DNA of 64,000 nt, taken from positions 3,369,425-3,433,424 of the forward strand of contig NC_021678.1 in assembly GCF_000247815.1 (NCBI RefSeq). The letters are read 5' to 3'. The position numbers were made by a program, and so were the translations under genes. Under the pieces are notes generated by a model. That model was not told the DNA's origin. It made no database searches and worked only from the letters and a program-made list of their open reading frames with translations. The DNA is from Ficedula albicollis (taxonomy: Eukaryota; Chordata; Aves; Passeriformes; Muscicapidae). Positions 27,379 to 41,121 of the stretch are shown here, piece after piece. Position 1 is the stretch's first letter; the number at the start of each line of letters is the position of its first letter.

Positions 27379-27436
27379 GCCATGCCAAAAGTACATCATG
27401 GTTATGGATGCAAGGGCAGTCCATACGAGTTGTCAT

Positions 27437-28745
<1,309 letters not shown>

Positions 28746-31091
28746 CTGTTCCCTGCACTCACACTCTGGTTTCAGCTCTTAAATATTGCGCAGTTTTTAT
28801 GTTGCCCAGACAGTGTGGGTTGCAAACAAAACCTTTATACTTTTGAAAGGTTTTGCCCCACCCAAAGCCAGGCTGTGGCTGGTGGCAAACAGAGCTTTGC
28901 AGAGGAAATATGTTGTTTTGCTCCCAGCTCTGGCCAGGGCTCAGCTGATCCTGTGTTTCAGAGCACAGATTCCAGTAACGGGAATGAAGCAGCATGTCAG
29001 TAATCAGGCTCTTTCTTTTAGCTCCATTAGCAGCTACGCCACAAAAGGCAAATGAGCAGAAAGAGCATTCAGCTGGAGCTAGCTGAGTCTTAGTCCTTTG
29101 TCTGGAAAATCCTCAACATCCCCATTGAGGACTGGGGTAACAAATTAAAAACTTTTGTCTGCTTGCCCCTCTGAATCGGCCCGTGTCAGTAACACTGTGA
29201 GTGTGCATAAAGGAAAAGGGAGTTGTGGGCTGGGTTTACCATTCATTAAGGTAAAGTAATTTACTCTTCTTTACAGAGGGCTGAAAAGGGCTGCCCAGTG
29301 CAATGGATCTGGACACCGTGGGGGTGGAGAAATGGTGCTGCCATGTCCTGCTTTGGGAATGACTTTGAGTCCAGTGCTGAAAGCAGAAAGCTATGAAAAT
29401 CATCTTATTTTCTTTATATCTGTATGGAGAACCGACTAAAGCTCAAAATTAAACAATGAATGTCATGTTTTACCCCTCTTCAGGATCCTTGGTTTGTGCA
29501 GGTCTTTGGTTACAGAGTGGTCAAAGCCAGACCTTTCCTGGTAGCAGCAGGGATGGATCAATGGCCCCTGACCCCCAGACTGCAGCTGGGGGGCTCAGGG
29601 TGGATGTGAGGTAGCACATATTCCATGAAATCACACAGGCACAGAATCCTCATGGTTGGAAAAGGCCTCCAAGGTCTCCAACGTCTGATGGAACACCACC
29701 ACGCCCACAAAGCCAGCAGCCCCAGGATAGACACCAGGAGGGTTTAGGAACCCCCCTGAAACAGCCCATGAATGAGGGACCAGTGCAACACTGAATGGAA
29801 GAGATGGGAAAGCTTCCTTTGAAGCAAAGCAGGGGAAGCCATTACTCAAATTCCTGTTTGACAGGAAAAATAGCGACCTGGGCAAGTTTTCTGTGATGTT
29901 GTGGCTGAGGAAACAAACCTCTGTGCACAATAAGCAAAATAAGCTCCATGTGGGAGGTGCTGCCTGATAACATGGCCAAACCCCAGCAGTTTTCTTCTTG
30001 CTTTCTGTGGGAGATTACAGGGGCTGTGGTGGTTTTGTTGAAAGCACTGGGCTGGTCCATTCAGGAGCCATGAACTCAATCTTTAGAGTTTCACAAGCAG
30101 CAGCATCTTTTTTTCATTCACTGTTTTTATATCTGGGGAAACAGTGCTGTGTAGAATGGAGTTCGTATTTCTCTTGGCTTTCCTGACATCTACCCTGATT
30201 GAATGTCTGTTTGTTTCACTCCTGTCGGGATAAAATTCTTATTTTTGGCAAATTTCCTGTGCTGGAAATCACTTTTATAGTTGATACGTTAATGGCACAT
30301 AGCTGTGAATCGATTTTGTAAAACCTTTTACTTAAAATGCCAGGATAATAATTTACTGCTCTTGTCATTGGATCTCTTTTTGCTTAGGCACTCCCTGCAC
30401 TTCTTGAGCTGTGGATGTGAAATAAGGCTCAGTGAAATTTGGCAGGACGTGAGCAGCAGCGTTAGCTGTACAAGGTGTTAGTACCCAAACCCATCATTTG
30501 GGAAATTTCAGTGCCTCTCCTCCGTAAGGGCTGTTACACACGTTCACTACGTTAACACAGGAACCTTTGTGGAAAATGCTTTTCAGTAGACCCACAACCC
30601 GTGAAAGTCGAATAAATTCACTTGTGAACTGATTCTGTGTAAAAAGGGAGTATTACACCCATTTATCATAATGAAAGGAATTCCTTAACCACTATGGAAA
30701 ACAGCCACCTACAATTATCACTCAGTAATTTAAAATGCCAGTTGCTTTCCTTTCTGACACCGTCTATGCGTGCAGTAAAGGTATTTAATGATCACATGCT
30801 GCATTAACAGGATAGGAAAATTAATCCCATCCAATATAAAAGTGTAAATATCATTAGCTGAACTAAGATGAGTGTGACGTTCTTGGTGAGTGAGTCTATT
30901 TTTGAGAAATCATGGGGTTGGAATAAGATTAAAATAAAAAAGAGGTGACAGTTGGCTCTTTGAACTAACTGTAAAATATTCCCTTTTCCACTAAGAGGTT
31001 CCTTTCATAAAGCCTCTGGTTTAGCTTCTCTATAATTTCAGCCTGAGAAAAACTTCAGGGTTGAAGCAGACCCTCTGACTGCAAACCTTGG
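28746..31091. other. Non-coding stretch with one CR1-like fragment
   Basis: Unique sequence apart from the fragment at 29636-29720. 30230-30880 is AT-rich with many TAAT-containing motifs and could hold a conserved non-coding element, but this cannot be judged without an alignment. No gene is recognised. Confidence 0.45.
29636..29720 (-). mobile_element. Old CR1 3' end fragment, antisense
   Basis: cacagaatcctcatggttgg followed by aaaaggcctccaaggtctcc and acaccaccacgcccac. This resembles the inverted 3' end of an older CR1 subfamily. Confidence 0.65.
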
Positions 31092-31347
31092 AGTGACAGG
31101 ACAAGGGGGAGGAGGTGTAGATCAGGTATTAGGAAGAAATCCTTCCCTGTCAGGGTGGGCAGGCCCTGGCACAGGGTGCCCAGAGCAGCTGTGGCTGCCC
31201 CTGGATCCCTGGCAGTGTCCAAGGCTGGGCTGGAGGGGCTTGGAACAGCCTGGGATAGTGGAAGGTGTCCCTGCCCATGGCAGGGGTAGAATGAGATGAG
31301 CTTTAAGATCCCTCCCAACACGACCCAAACCATTCTGTGATTCTATG
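31092..31347 (+). mobile_element. CR1 LINE 3' end, sense
   Basis: Sense CR1: gacaggacaagggggagg, ccaaggctgggctggagggg, gatagtggaaggtgtccc, then cccaaaccattctgtgattc tail. It is 5'-truncated. Confidence 0.92.
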
Positions 31348-34294
31348 TAACCAATGTTGCTTATTTTTGTAGAACAAGTTTATAAAGAAGCTTGGCTTGT
31401 GCCACCCTTAACATTTCCCCTGATCACCAAGACTACTTAAACTTCTCCTAAGGTAAAATTAATTCAGTTGGGCTTAGCCAGAGCTGTTGTTTATCTCATG
31501 GAATATTTTAAAAGCCAATCTGTTCCCTCTGTAGGTGTATTTTTACTCTGATTTAAATAGACACAGAACAAAACACTTGTGTGTTTAATGGGCTGTGTGT
31601 TTAAAGATCCTGCCCTGCCTTTTCTGGTCCTACCAAAGCTGCTGATGGCATCCTGAATATCCTTTTGCAGCTTCTGTAGTCATTATAAATCTTCCTGCTA
31701 GTGAACAAGAGTGCTCCTCAGAGTTTATTTAACCAGGAGAAATGCTGGTTGCATTTGAAACTATGTCACCATTATGATTTTAAGCCCTAGATGTTTTGCA
31801 CAAGGAAAACATACTTTGCAAAAGCTTGATCCCACCAGCCAGGGTCAGAGATCTCCTCCTGGAGGCTTTCTGGCTCCTGATGCCCATTGGAATCTGGCTG
31901 CTGAGGCAGCAGCAGAGTCAGAGCACCCATTCCAGCACGTGTGGTCGGAACAAGGGCTAATTCACTCCCGGGAATAACTTTGAACTGACACAGAAAGTCG
32001 GCGCTTCTCCCCGCTCAGGGAAGCCAGCTAATTCTTCCAAGGCCCTAGAGCATGGTTATTTTTAGCTGGAGATAACCATGGGCTGTTAAAAACCCAGAGA
32101 AGGGTGAGTCCTGCTGCAGCAGCTCTGTGTTCCATATGGGCCTCCACATCTGACTCCTCGTGCCCATTCCTGTGGGAACTGCACTTGCACAACGGCCCCC
32201 AGGGCATGGAGACAATCAAGGTGTTGTCACCTCAGCATCAGTGGGATTTGAAAGCAGCCAGAGAAGAACCTTTCCAAGGTAACAGACTTGCTGCTGCCAA
32301 GCAGATCAGGGCAGGAGGCAAACCCACCTATGCTCCCTTTGGCTTGGGGAAAAGGGTTCAGCAAATCCAAGGCAGGATTTGGCCACTGATGTGTTTGGAT
32401 ACAGTAGATGGCAGATCTTCAGTGGAGAAAAGTGTTCTTTAATCAGTATCTTTTACTTTATCACCATTAACTCTGTCATGCTAATACAGTGTTACTGATT
32501 AAAGATCCTGAGCTTCCTTGTAATAGTACTGAATTACTGTCAGGATAATGAGATTTCCATTTCTAACCGTCCTGTTCATGCCATCCAAATCACATCTGCA
32601 TTCATACACATACCCAGCAGGAATTATTCTCCCTTCCTGCATCAAAAATACCACGCCACACTCAGCTGGAACCAGCTTTCCCCTGGTTTAGGGCTCAGCT
32701 CAGAACTATTATTATCAGCCCTGGGTTATTGTTGTGTATTTAAACAGGCATTGAAGGACATTTGCAACTCTTGATGCACAAGGCTGAGCTCTGAGGAACA
32801 TGGGATACTGGGTGACACCAGATAAACTATTAATCATGTCTAATAAATCCTCCTTGCACCAGGGGTGCTCCTGCAGTGGTGATAATCACACCCAGTGATG
32901 GCTGAGCAAGGAAATCAAATTGCTGCTGAAGAAAGTATCGTTTCCAGCCAGAAGAGGGGCAGCAGCCAACAGCAATGCCACCAGAAAAGTGAGAGCAACA
33001 AAGGGGATGATGGCCAGGAGGTCTGTTAGTGAAGCCAGCACACTGGCAGTGGCATTTGATACAGCCCTGTGACAATCCCCAGCTCCAAATCTGGACTCCA
33101 GCACAGCCCATCTAACGAGAGGTGTTTCAGCCACTTACAGCTTGTTTTAGGGTGAGGCTGCTGTGTTAACCTGAGCTTTGGGTGACCTCTCACGACGCCA
33201 TCCCCACAATCTGCATTTTTATCCAAAAAACTCAGGGCAGCCTCTCCCTTTGCTGGCTGCCAGGTCACCTGGGTGTCACAGCACCCTCCAGGACAAAGCC
33301 CAAGCCTTGGCTGACTCGAGGGGCTTCAGATTTCATTTTGTTCCAGCTGTCTCATTCCAAATCAAGAGCACAACTTTTTTTGCTCTGATCTCTGATGTTT
33401 AAACGTTAAAAAGATGGTGATTGTTATGAATGACATAGTAGCCTTTCCTAGCTGTAAGTTCGCCTAAAATTGGATCCAAGCTAATGCAATTTCAAGGAAA
33501 CATTCTCTGCTGTGATCTCCAAACAGAGGCCAAACACACGTTACACATCCTCTTTTATACTCCTCACAATATTAGCCCAATTTGCAGAACAAACACATTC
33601 AACCCTCAGCCCCCTCGGGCCGTGACCCGTGAATAACACCGCTAATGGGATTGTGCTCCACACAAAACTCCCGCTGGATTTGATGGGAGCCGCTCCACCT
33701 CCCGCCTTCTTCCCACTCTGCCATCCTCTCCTCCGAAAGGCGCCCGCGCCCCGGGAGAGGGAGGGAGCTCTGAGCCGCAGCAATGCTGAGCCACCGAGTT
33801 GCTTTGAGCTGCCTTCTCTTTCTTTAGCAGAGGTGGAAATGGCATTTTTTTACACTACAATATGTGTGGCCCACGCTGAAGGGGTCCAGGCTCAGCAGGA
33901 GTCGTATCATTCTGAGTTTTCTATGGCTTATACTACTTTGCAATCTCTCTCAAGTCCTGGACTCTAGCTCCACTTGGACTTTGGTGCTAAACCTTCAAGT
34001 TACTAACATTTGCCATAAAAATGAGAGCCTTATCATCAGCTTCTCCCCTTGTTTCCTTTCTTCCTAAAAGCAGCACCAGATTATTGTATCCAGAGGCTGC
34101 TGTGGGGAAAACTGTAGAAGCCCCAAAGCTGGGAAAATGTTTGATGCTCGTCCTTACATGGAGAACCTGATGCCCTCAAGGTTTATTTGATTTTATGTAT
34201 TTATCAAGCTGGTAAGAGCACATCCACCTGTTTTTTCTCATGTTTCCTTGAAAGGATGAGAGGATTCAGTCAGAGAATTATTCTGTTTTAAGGA
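31348..34294. other. Non-coding stretch with a small CpG-richer island
   Basis: Mostly unique AT-rich DNA. 33590-33790 is richer in CpG (cctcgggccgtgacccg, ggcgcccgcgccccggg) than its surroundings. It could be a small regulatory island or an unannotated first exon, but no coding similarity is seen. Confidence 0.4.
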
Positions 34295-34500
34295 CAGAAT
34301 CATAGAATACACAGAGTTGGAAGGGACCCACAGGGATCATCAAGGCCAGATTCTGACTGTGCACAGACACCCCAATAATCTCACCCTGTGCCTGGGAGGG
34401 CTGTCCAAATGCTTCTGGCAGCCTTGGGGCTGTGACCATTCCCTGTGGGGCCTGTTCAGTGCCCCAGCACCCTCTGAGGAAAGAACCTTCCCTAATACCA
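34295..34500 (-). mobile_element. CR1 LINE 3' end, antisense
   Basis: Inverted tail cagaatcatagaatacacag, then agttggaagggacccacag and ccctctgaggaaagaacc. It belongs to a different CR1 subfamily from the other copies. Confidence 0.82.
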
Positions 34501-34615
34501 TATCCTTAATTTCCCTCGCCTGATACATGACAGCAGCAGTGTTGGGAAGGAAGCTATGGAAATCTCCACTCCAGGGCAAGACTATTGCCTCCACTTGATC
34601 AGGATAACCATAATA

Positions 34616-34785
34616 TATTATTATTATTATTATTGTTATTATTATTACTATTATCATCATCATTATCATTATTATCATTATTATCATTATTATCATTATT
34701 ATCAGGGGGGGGGGGGGTATTATTATTATTATTATTGTTATTATTATTACTATTATCATCATCATTATCATTATTATCATTATTA
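34616..34785. repeat. TTA/TCA trinucleotide microsatellite split by 13 G
   Basis: Imperfect TTA repeat with TCA and TGT variants. A 68-bp block (34616-34683) with a specific order of variants is repeated exactly at 34718-34785, right after a run of 13 G (34705-34717, poly-G run 5). The exact repetition of a variant pattern points to joined overlapping contig ends. Confidence 0.9.
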
Positions 34786-37700
34786 AATATTGTTTTGTCT
34801 TTTTTTGAACCGAAATGACAGCAGCTCAGGTGTCAATTTTCACAGCTTGATTTATAGACCTTATGTGAATTTGAGGAATAGAACTGGCTTGGGGACACAG
34901 GGCACAAATCACTAGGCAGCTTTTACATGTTAACTTCTAAACCCACTTAGCAGAGGCTCATTCTGCCGTTAGTCCTGCTATCAGAGCTGCAGTGATTGGG
35001 AGCAGGAGTTCATTTTTAAAATACAGATCTTTTTCTTCCTTTAGGCTGGCTTGAAAGGCAACTGCTGCCCCTACAGGGAAAACCGAGAAAATCCAGCTCG
35101 GGAAAGAAACTCGTGCCCTCCCTGGGTGCCAGCACAACAGGAGCACAGAATCCCCAAACTGTTTTTTGGCAATGGCAGCTCCCAAAAATCACGTGAGGTG
35201 AAGGACAAATAGAGGGTGTGATATGAAAAAAGCTTCCAGGATGGGATTCCAGGACTGAGCAGGAAGGAGAGATGCCACTGGTGACTGCAACATCCCCGGG
35301 CTCAGCAGAACACCACACAGAGCTTCATGGAGCCTCCAGGTATCCTTTTGCTCCTGCCCCTTGGGCACCATGGAGGTTACATGGTCTGGAGCTCAGTGGC
35401 CTGGCACAGGGAGACAGACAGGTTTTCCTGGTCTCCAAAGGAGGTGGCTTGAAGATGACCTGGAGGCATCATCCTGTTTGTCAACTTGACGTCAGGTTAA
35501 GGGGGGCATTTCCTCCTGCTCTGCACTGGGGAGGCCATGGCTGGGCACTGGGACCAGTTCAGGGCTCCAAGGCACCTCCAAAGCAAAGTGAGCCTGGGGA
35601 TACCCTGGCAGGGGTGGGTGGCAGCCAGGGAAAGCAAGGAGAGGCTGTGGGAGCCGGACTTCCACAGCCAGAGAGGAGAAGCCAAAGGGGGATCCAATGG
35701 CCTCTCCTTCTGCTCAGAGGCATTTTGGGGACATTTGGGATGGGCTCTGCTCAGAGGGGCACAGCTGCGTCACGGGAAGCCCCAGCCAGTCCCAAGGAAA
35801 CAATTCTTACTCTTACAAATTCACTGTTAGCCCCTTGCCTCAAGAAATCTACCTCTTCCCAGCCTCTGCCGTGCTGTAAGCTCAGCCCTGAGTACTGGCA
35901 GAGCCATTCCCTCCTGTTTTCCCAGGATTTCAGCATGTTGCTTGCAGAATAAACCTGCTGGCAAAGTGAAAATAGGGAGCATCCGCAAGGTAATCTCTCT
36001 TGAATGCCTGGAGCTAATCAGGCTTCCCTGAGTCACTACAGAGCCACAGCACTGCTAAAATCCCACCTCGGTGCTGCTGATTTCTCAGAGCATGGCTTTC
36101 TCCTCCTAACTCCTGCCTGGAGAGGTAACTGAGCTTTAATGACTCCATAATTAATGCCTTTTGGGCTGCTGGACCTGCCTGAGCACGCAGGCTCTGTCTG
36201 CAGGGAGGAGGATGCAGCAGTGCCAGCTCCTGTCCAGGCTCAGCTGAGCCCTGCTGGTGTGTCTGCAAAACCCTTCTGGGGATAAGCACAGGTTTTCCAA
36301 GGAAACAGGCACACGCCGAGACACGCAGCACAGCGACGATCCACATCCACTTCATGTTTATTTATTCACAGCTCATGTAAGGAGGGTTAGAAAAAGCTTT
36401 TGGAACAAGCAGCATTGGCATGGTGGGGAAAACGAGAGGGCTGCAGCACGCGAGGTGTTGCTTTGGTGGGAATTTCAAAGCAAATCAGACCCAAACTCCT
36501 GCCACAGCAGGAGCACGGAGGAAATGGCCCCGTGGAGCTTGCTGCTGTAATGCTGCTGTCCCTGTCACCTCGTACCACATGTGACATGGAGAGGGTGGCA
36601 CTGTGCCCTCCTCAGCCAGGCTCCTCCTTGTCGGCTCAGCAAGAGGGCTGCAGAGCGCATGCTGGTGTTCAAGAGGGCTTTTGAAAATGCCCTGCTCCAT
36701 GAAGGGGTGCTGAGGAGCAACGCCAGCCCGGGAATGCCTGGCAGGTTTTGACAAGCCTGGGAGGGAGCAGGTGCTCGGTCCTTGGGAGAGGAGGCAGTGC
36801 CAGAGCCAGAGATGGGGGAGGAAAGGGGTGAGGGATTTGGTCCGCCATTCTCAGAAAATACAGCGCTTTCTGGAAACAGCTTCTGTCCCTAAGAGGACAA
36901 GCAAACCCTGTTAGCAGCAAGGGAAAAAGGGAGGAGAATAACTTCCTGGGATGCTGGAGAAGCGTCACTCGCTGAAGGGGTTGGAAGCGAGGATGTCTGC
37001 AGCAGGATGCCCGGAATCATCAGCTCCATCCCACTCCCAGCCCCATGGCTACTCATCATCTCCAGCCCCGTGGGAGCTGCAGCTTTTATCCCACAGCCGC
37101 TTTTCGGGATCCTCTGTCACCCTTTCACTATCCCATGGGAAATGCCTGGCGTGGTGCAAAGGAAATGCTGTATGGATCCGCTGAAGGCGCGCAATGGCAG
37201 AGCCCTGGACTGTCCTGTTTCTAGTCCTGGTGCCCAGGACGTGTGTCCAGTCCTCAGGACCCTGGGGAGAGCACTGCCCAGCCCAGCAGGACTCTGCTTC
37301 CAGAGGGATGTTCCAGCAAGGCAATGACGCCCTGTGCCTCTGGAAAACCCACCAGTCCCATCTGGAGAACTGCTGGCTTGCTTTCCCCTTGGAATTGTCT
37401 TGTCTTCCTTCTTTTACCATCTTCTACCCTTCTTTTTCATTTTTCTCTCTTCCTCTGTTTAAGTGGGGTAATGTTTTTTGCCCTCCCTCCGTTAAGAGTT
37501 TCTCCTTTTACTTCCAATTTTGACGCATTTTCCCCAGACACGTGCTATTTTAATCAGAAGCAGCCAGCCATTAAAGCCAGATTAATTAAAGAAATGAGTT
37601 TACGTATTTTCCTAATGATCTGAAACAATCTTGCATTTATAATGCTGTTTGTCTGCAACCCGTCACTGCTTAATATCCCTGATCAGAGAGGATGACGCCA

Positions 37701-38564
37701 CCTCACCATTAATCACTGCTTGAATTACAAAGTAGCTGAATTGGAATCTCCTGCATCCTTTGGAAACAGGGATTTTGGCCTCTTTTCCCATTTATACTGC
37801 AGCTAACAGCCCTGCCCTGCAGTTCCTTAAAGCCACAGCATGTGGATTCACTGTGCTCTTTTCTCGACTCCATTCACCCTGTATTTGATTCTGATTTTTC
37901 GCTCTGCTGCCTTGTTCTGAACAGCCTTTGCTACCATCAGGGGACAGGGACAAAGCCCTGTGGGACTCTACACATTTGGAGCAACGACCTCTCTGGCTGT
38001 TTCTATTTCTAAGGCTTTTAAAACCATCACAGTCAGTACAACCCCATCAAACGTCAGGCTTTGGTGTAAAGACGCTGAATTGATGATGTCATGGGCGGTC
38101 AAAATGATACCGAAATGACCTCGCAAAGACAGTGAGTTGATGATGCTGTTTGGTGTAAATGGTGTCATGGATAAAGGCACTAAATAAATGATGCAACCCA
38201 CAGAAATGATGCCACAAATACCAACAGTGAGGAAATGCTGTCATCAAGTGATGGCATCAATGATGAGTACAGGGTCGTTGTTGCCCTCAAAGAAGGACCT
38301 GTGGTGAGTGAGGTAAGACGAAGATAATTGAAATTTTACTAAAGTTAGTTTAATATTAGTTCATTAATAAAGTGTCAGCGTGCTAATAGCCAACATACCT
38401 TTCTAAATAAAAATATCTCTTCGAGCGAAACGTCATTAATTTATGGATTATTGATCAATGCCTAATGATTATGACCTGTTAGCATTCCACTATTGATCCA
38501 TTCACATTGATTCTGATTAATCAATTTATTCAAAGCTCCAGCAGGAGAAACCCCCAGCTGAGCT
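34786..38564. other. Non-coding stretch, no gene recognised
   Basis: 35000-37300 is GC-richer unique DNA with many overlapping short frames, the longest 226 aa on the plus strand at 35272-35952, without a recognisable domain. 37520-37720 and 38320-38530 are AT-rich with clustered TAAT/ATTA cores. 38040-38290 has irregularly repeated atgatg(t/c)ca-like motifs. Confidence 0.4.
38320..38530. promoter_or_regulatory. AT-rich block with clustered homeodomain-type cores (candidate enhancer)
   Basis: Dense TAAT/ATTA cores (taatattagttcattaat, gtcattaatttatgg, ctgattaatcaattt) in otherwise non-repetitive DNA. Such clusters are common in conserved developmental enhancers but also occur by chance in AT-rich DNA. 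Confidence 0.2.
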
Positions 38565-38640
38565 CATCCATGGGCAGGGACACCTTCCACTATCCCAGGT
38601 TGCTCCCAGCCCTGTCCAAGCTGGCCTTGGTGCCGGCACA
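38565..38640 (-). mobile_element. CR1 LINE fragment, antisense
   Basis: catgggcagggacaccttcc, then actatcccaggttgctccca and gctggccttgg, a short internal piece of the CR1 3' UTR. Confidence 0.8.
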
Positions 38641-40365
38641 CTCTTGGAATCTCCCCCACACTTGGGGATTGGTTGTAGCCAGGCAGGAAAAGCTGTTTTC
38701 AGGAACAGAAGTGGCTCAGCAGGATTAAGCCCAGACAGCAGCCCATAACAGCTATTCCTAAGCCTCTTGGATGGCCCTTTGTCATTCCCAACAGGGAGGT
38801 CAGACTCCCAGGGAACCAATTTGCACAGGCTTCAGGTTCGTATTATCTGCCGGAAAATGCCCCTCCTGGGGAAACAACCCCGGAAAGGGAGGATTTATTG
38901 TACAACTACCCCAAGGGAAGTGTCAACAACATTAATCCTATTAGAGCATTAGTGAGATGGGATGGCAAGAAATGATAGTCAGGAAGGAAACAGCGACCTG
39001 ATGAAAAGCAGGAACCCCCTTAAGGAATGTCCCTGTCTTGGTGGCATCGCACAAGGGGAGCAAATGGAAAAATAAGCTGGAATTGGGATTGCCAAGCCCT
39101 CCAAACACTCCACTGTCCCAAGGGAGATGCACCAGCACCCCCAAAAGCCTTCCTTATTCCTAAACTCTTCCTGGTGCAACCAGGCTCATGCAAGCCAGCC
39201 TGATCAACCTGGGAAAAACCAGAACAGAGCTGTCAGTATTAGATCTACTCACAGATCCCTCCTCAGGGATGAGAGAATCGAAGCTGTTGGCATCTGGTGT
39301 CCCCAGCACCATTCTCCTGGATTTCTTCAGAACCCTTCTCCAAAGCCATTCTCTTCCATCTGCATTTCCCCTCCTAACTACCAAACAGTTTGCACAGGGG
39401 TGAAAGCTGTTGTCTGGTTCCTGAGGTCAAACAAAACTTGTCCACTCTTCACCAGCTCTGATGAAAATCTGAGGAGCTGCAGGTCACAGCAGATCTTTAA
39501 ATACCTCCAAGCTGGCTCTAAATTTGAGTTTTATTATACAGAGAATTTCCTCTCAGAATGGCTCAACTCCATTTCTAGGAAGTGCAGGATTTGATAGCTC
39601 TTTACAAAGGCCCAGCACACCACCGTGTTTCACTTGTCCCAGTGTATAGATTACTATTTATTCAGGCTTAATTCTTAATTTTGCTTGGGTAATGTCTGCA
39701 ATCACTTGTTGATTGGGATAACTCACGAAGGTTTTTTTCAGATTTTGTTTTGTTTATATGCCAACATCAGCAAAACATGTCTCTTGCTCAGTGTTACTGA
39801 GACACACCGGTACATCCAGTCCCTCCCATGTGTTGTCATCTTCCCATGCCTGGGAGATGGATGTGTGGCTCTGCTATCTCCACAATCTCCTGGCTGGAAA
39901 AATGCCTGAAATATGGGAAAAGTTTTAATCAGACCTTGCAGATCTTCCCACGTTGGGGAACAGCCCTTCAGGGAAACAGGCTCAGCACATGCAGGATCCC
40001 CTCTGTGGGCAGCAGGAAATGATTTTGACCTTTTGGCATGGAAAAAACCCAGTTTTGTGTTAGAAGTCACAATTTGTGAAGCACAAGGTTTGAAATGGGT
40101 GTTAGTGCTCATGGAACAAAATTTGAGCCTCATTCTACCTGGAGATGGTGACACCCAGGGGTTGCTCCTAAGCTAAATCGCCCTGTGACTTTATTTTAAG
40201 AGAGATTTTATTAGTAACAACTAACTCCTCACATCTCCAGAGCTGACAGGACTGAAGAGCAGTGACCAGTAGAGCTCCTGCAGAGTGAAATAAAGGCAGA
40301 TAGCAGAGTTTGCTCCAACAGCCTACACTCTGGTTTTGGGGATCTTGGGACGGGATGTGTTCATC
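38641..40365. other. Non-coding stretch, no gene recognised
   Basis: Unique sequence. A 155-codon plus-strand frame at 39127-39594 and a 138-codon minus-strand frame at 39738-40154 exist, but neither shows a known motif, signal peptide or splice context that I can support. Confidence 0.4.
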
Positions 40366-40530
40366 CCACTCCAGGATCACGAGGGAATTCTCCCCATATC
40401 CCATCTAGCCCTGCCCTCTAGCAGTGGGAAGCCATTCCCCCTTGTCCTAGCACTACCTGCTCTTCTAAAAAGTCCCTCTCCCTCTTCTTTGTAGGTTTCC
40501 TGTAGGCACTGGAAAGCTGCCAGATGGATT
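40366..40530 (-). mobile_element. CR1 LINE fragment, antisense
   Basis: ccatatcccatctagccctg, agccattcccccttgtcc, aaaaagtccctctccctc and gtaggcactggaaagctgcc blocks of an inverted CR1. No tail is present. Confidence 0.82.
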
Positions 40531-40644
40531 TAGGAGGAGAACTCACACCCTGCTACACCTCACCTGCTCCGAGCAAGCTACACTGATGACGGAATTTAAT
40601 ATTTTGGAGGCATTACATATGCTCAGAAGCGTTTGGAGTGGCTT

Positions 40645-40879
40645 GAGGTCACACCTCAAGGGATGTGTCCACTTCTGTCCCTCCTGGCCAGAGAGCCCTG
40701 GAGGGGCTGGAGCGTGTCCAGGGAAGGGAACGGAGCTGGGGAAGGGGCTGGAGCCCCAGGAGAGGCTGAGGGAGCTGGGAAAGGGGCTCAGCCTGGAGAA
40801 AAGGAGGCTCAGGGGGACATTGTGGCTCTGCACAACTCCCTGACAGGAGGGGACAGCCAGGGGGGGTCGGGCTCTGCTG

Positions 40880-40935
<56 letters not shown>

Positions 40936-41092
40936 AGGGAGGTTTGGAGTGCCCATCCCTGGAGGTGTCCAAGGAAGGGCTGGAGGTGGCACTCAGTGCT
41001 CTGGGCTGGGGACAAGGTGGGCATCGGGCACAGCTTGGGCTCCATGGGCTGGGAGGGCTTTTCCAGCCTCAGTGGTTCTGTGATTCTGTAAA
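40645..41092 (+). mobile_element. CR1 LINE 3' part, sense, interrupted by poly-G
   Basis: Sense CR1 from cagttctgtccctcctgg-type sequence through ggagaaaaggaggctcagg to 40880. After 53 G it resumes at gccagggaggtttggagtg and ends in ggttctgtgattctgt. Comparison with the copy at 27437 shows about 120 bp of CR1 missing at the G run. Confidence 0.88.
40881..40933. other. Poly-G run 6 (53 bp) inside a CR1 copy
   Basis: Pure G in place of about 120 bp of normal CR1 sequence, so the run is shorter than what it replaces. Confidence 0.82.
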
Positions 41093-41121
41093 ACACAGAG
41101 AGCAGCGGGGGCTGTGGATCG

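Noticed and set aside
35272..35952. 226-codon plus-strand frame
   Set aside because: It lies in GC-rich DNA with overlapping frames on both strands, has no recognisable motif and no splice or start evidence.
39127..39594. 155-codon plus-strand frame
   Set aside because: No family is recognised and composition looks like translated non-coding DNA.
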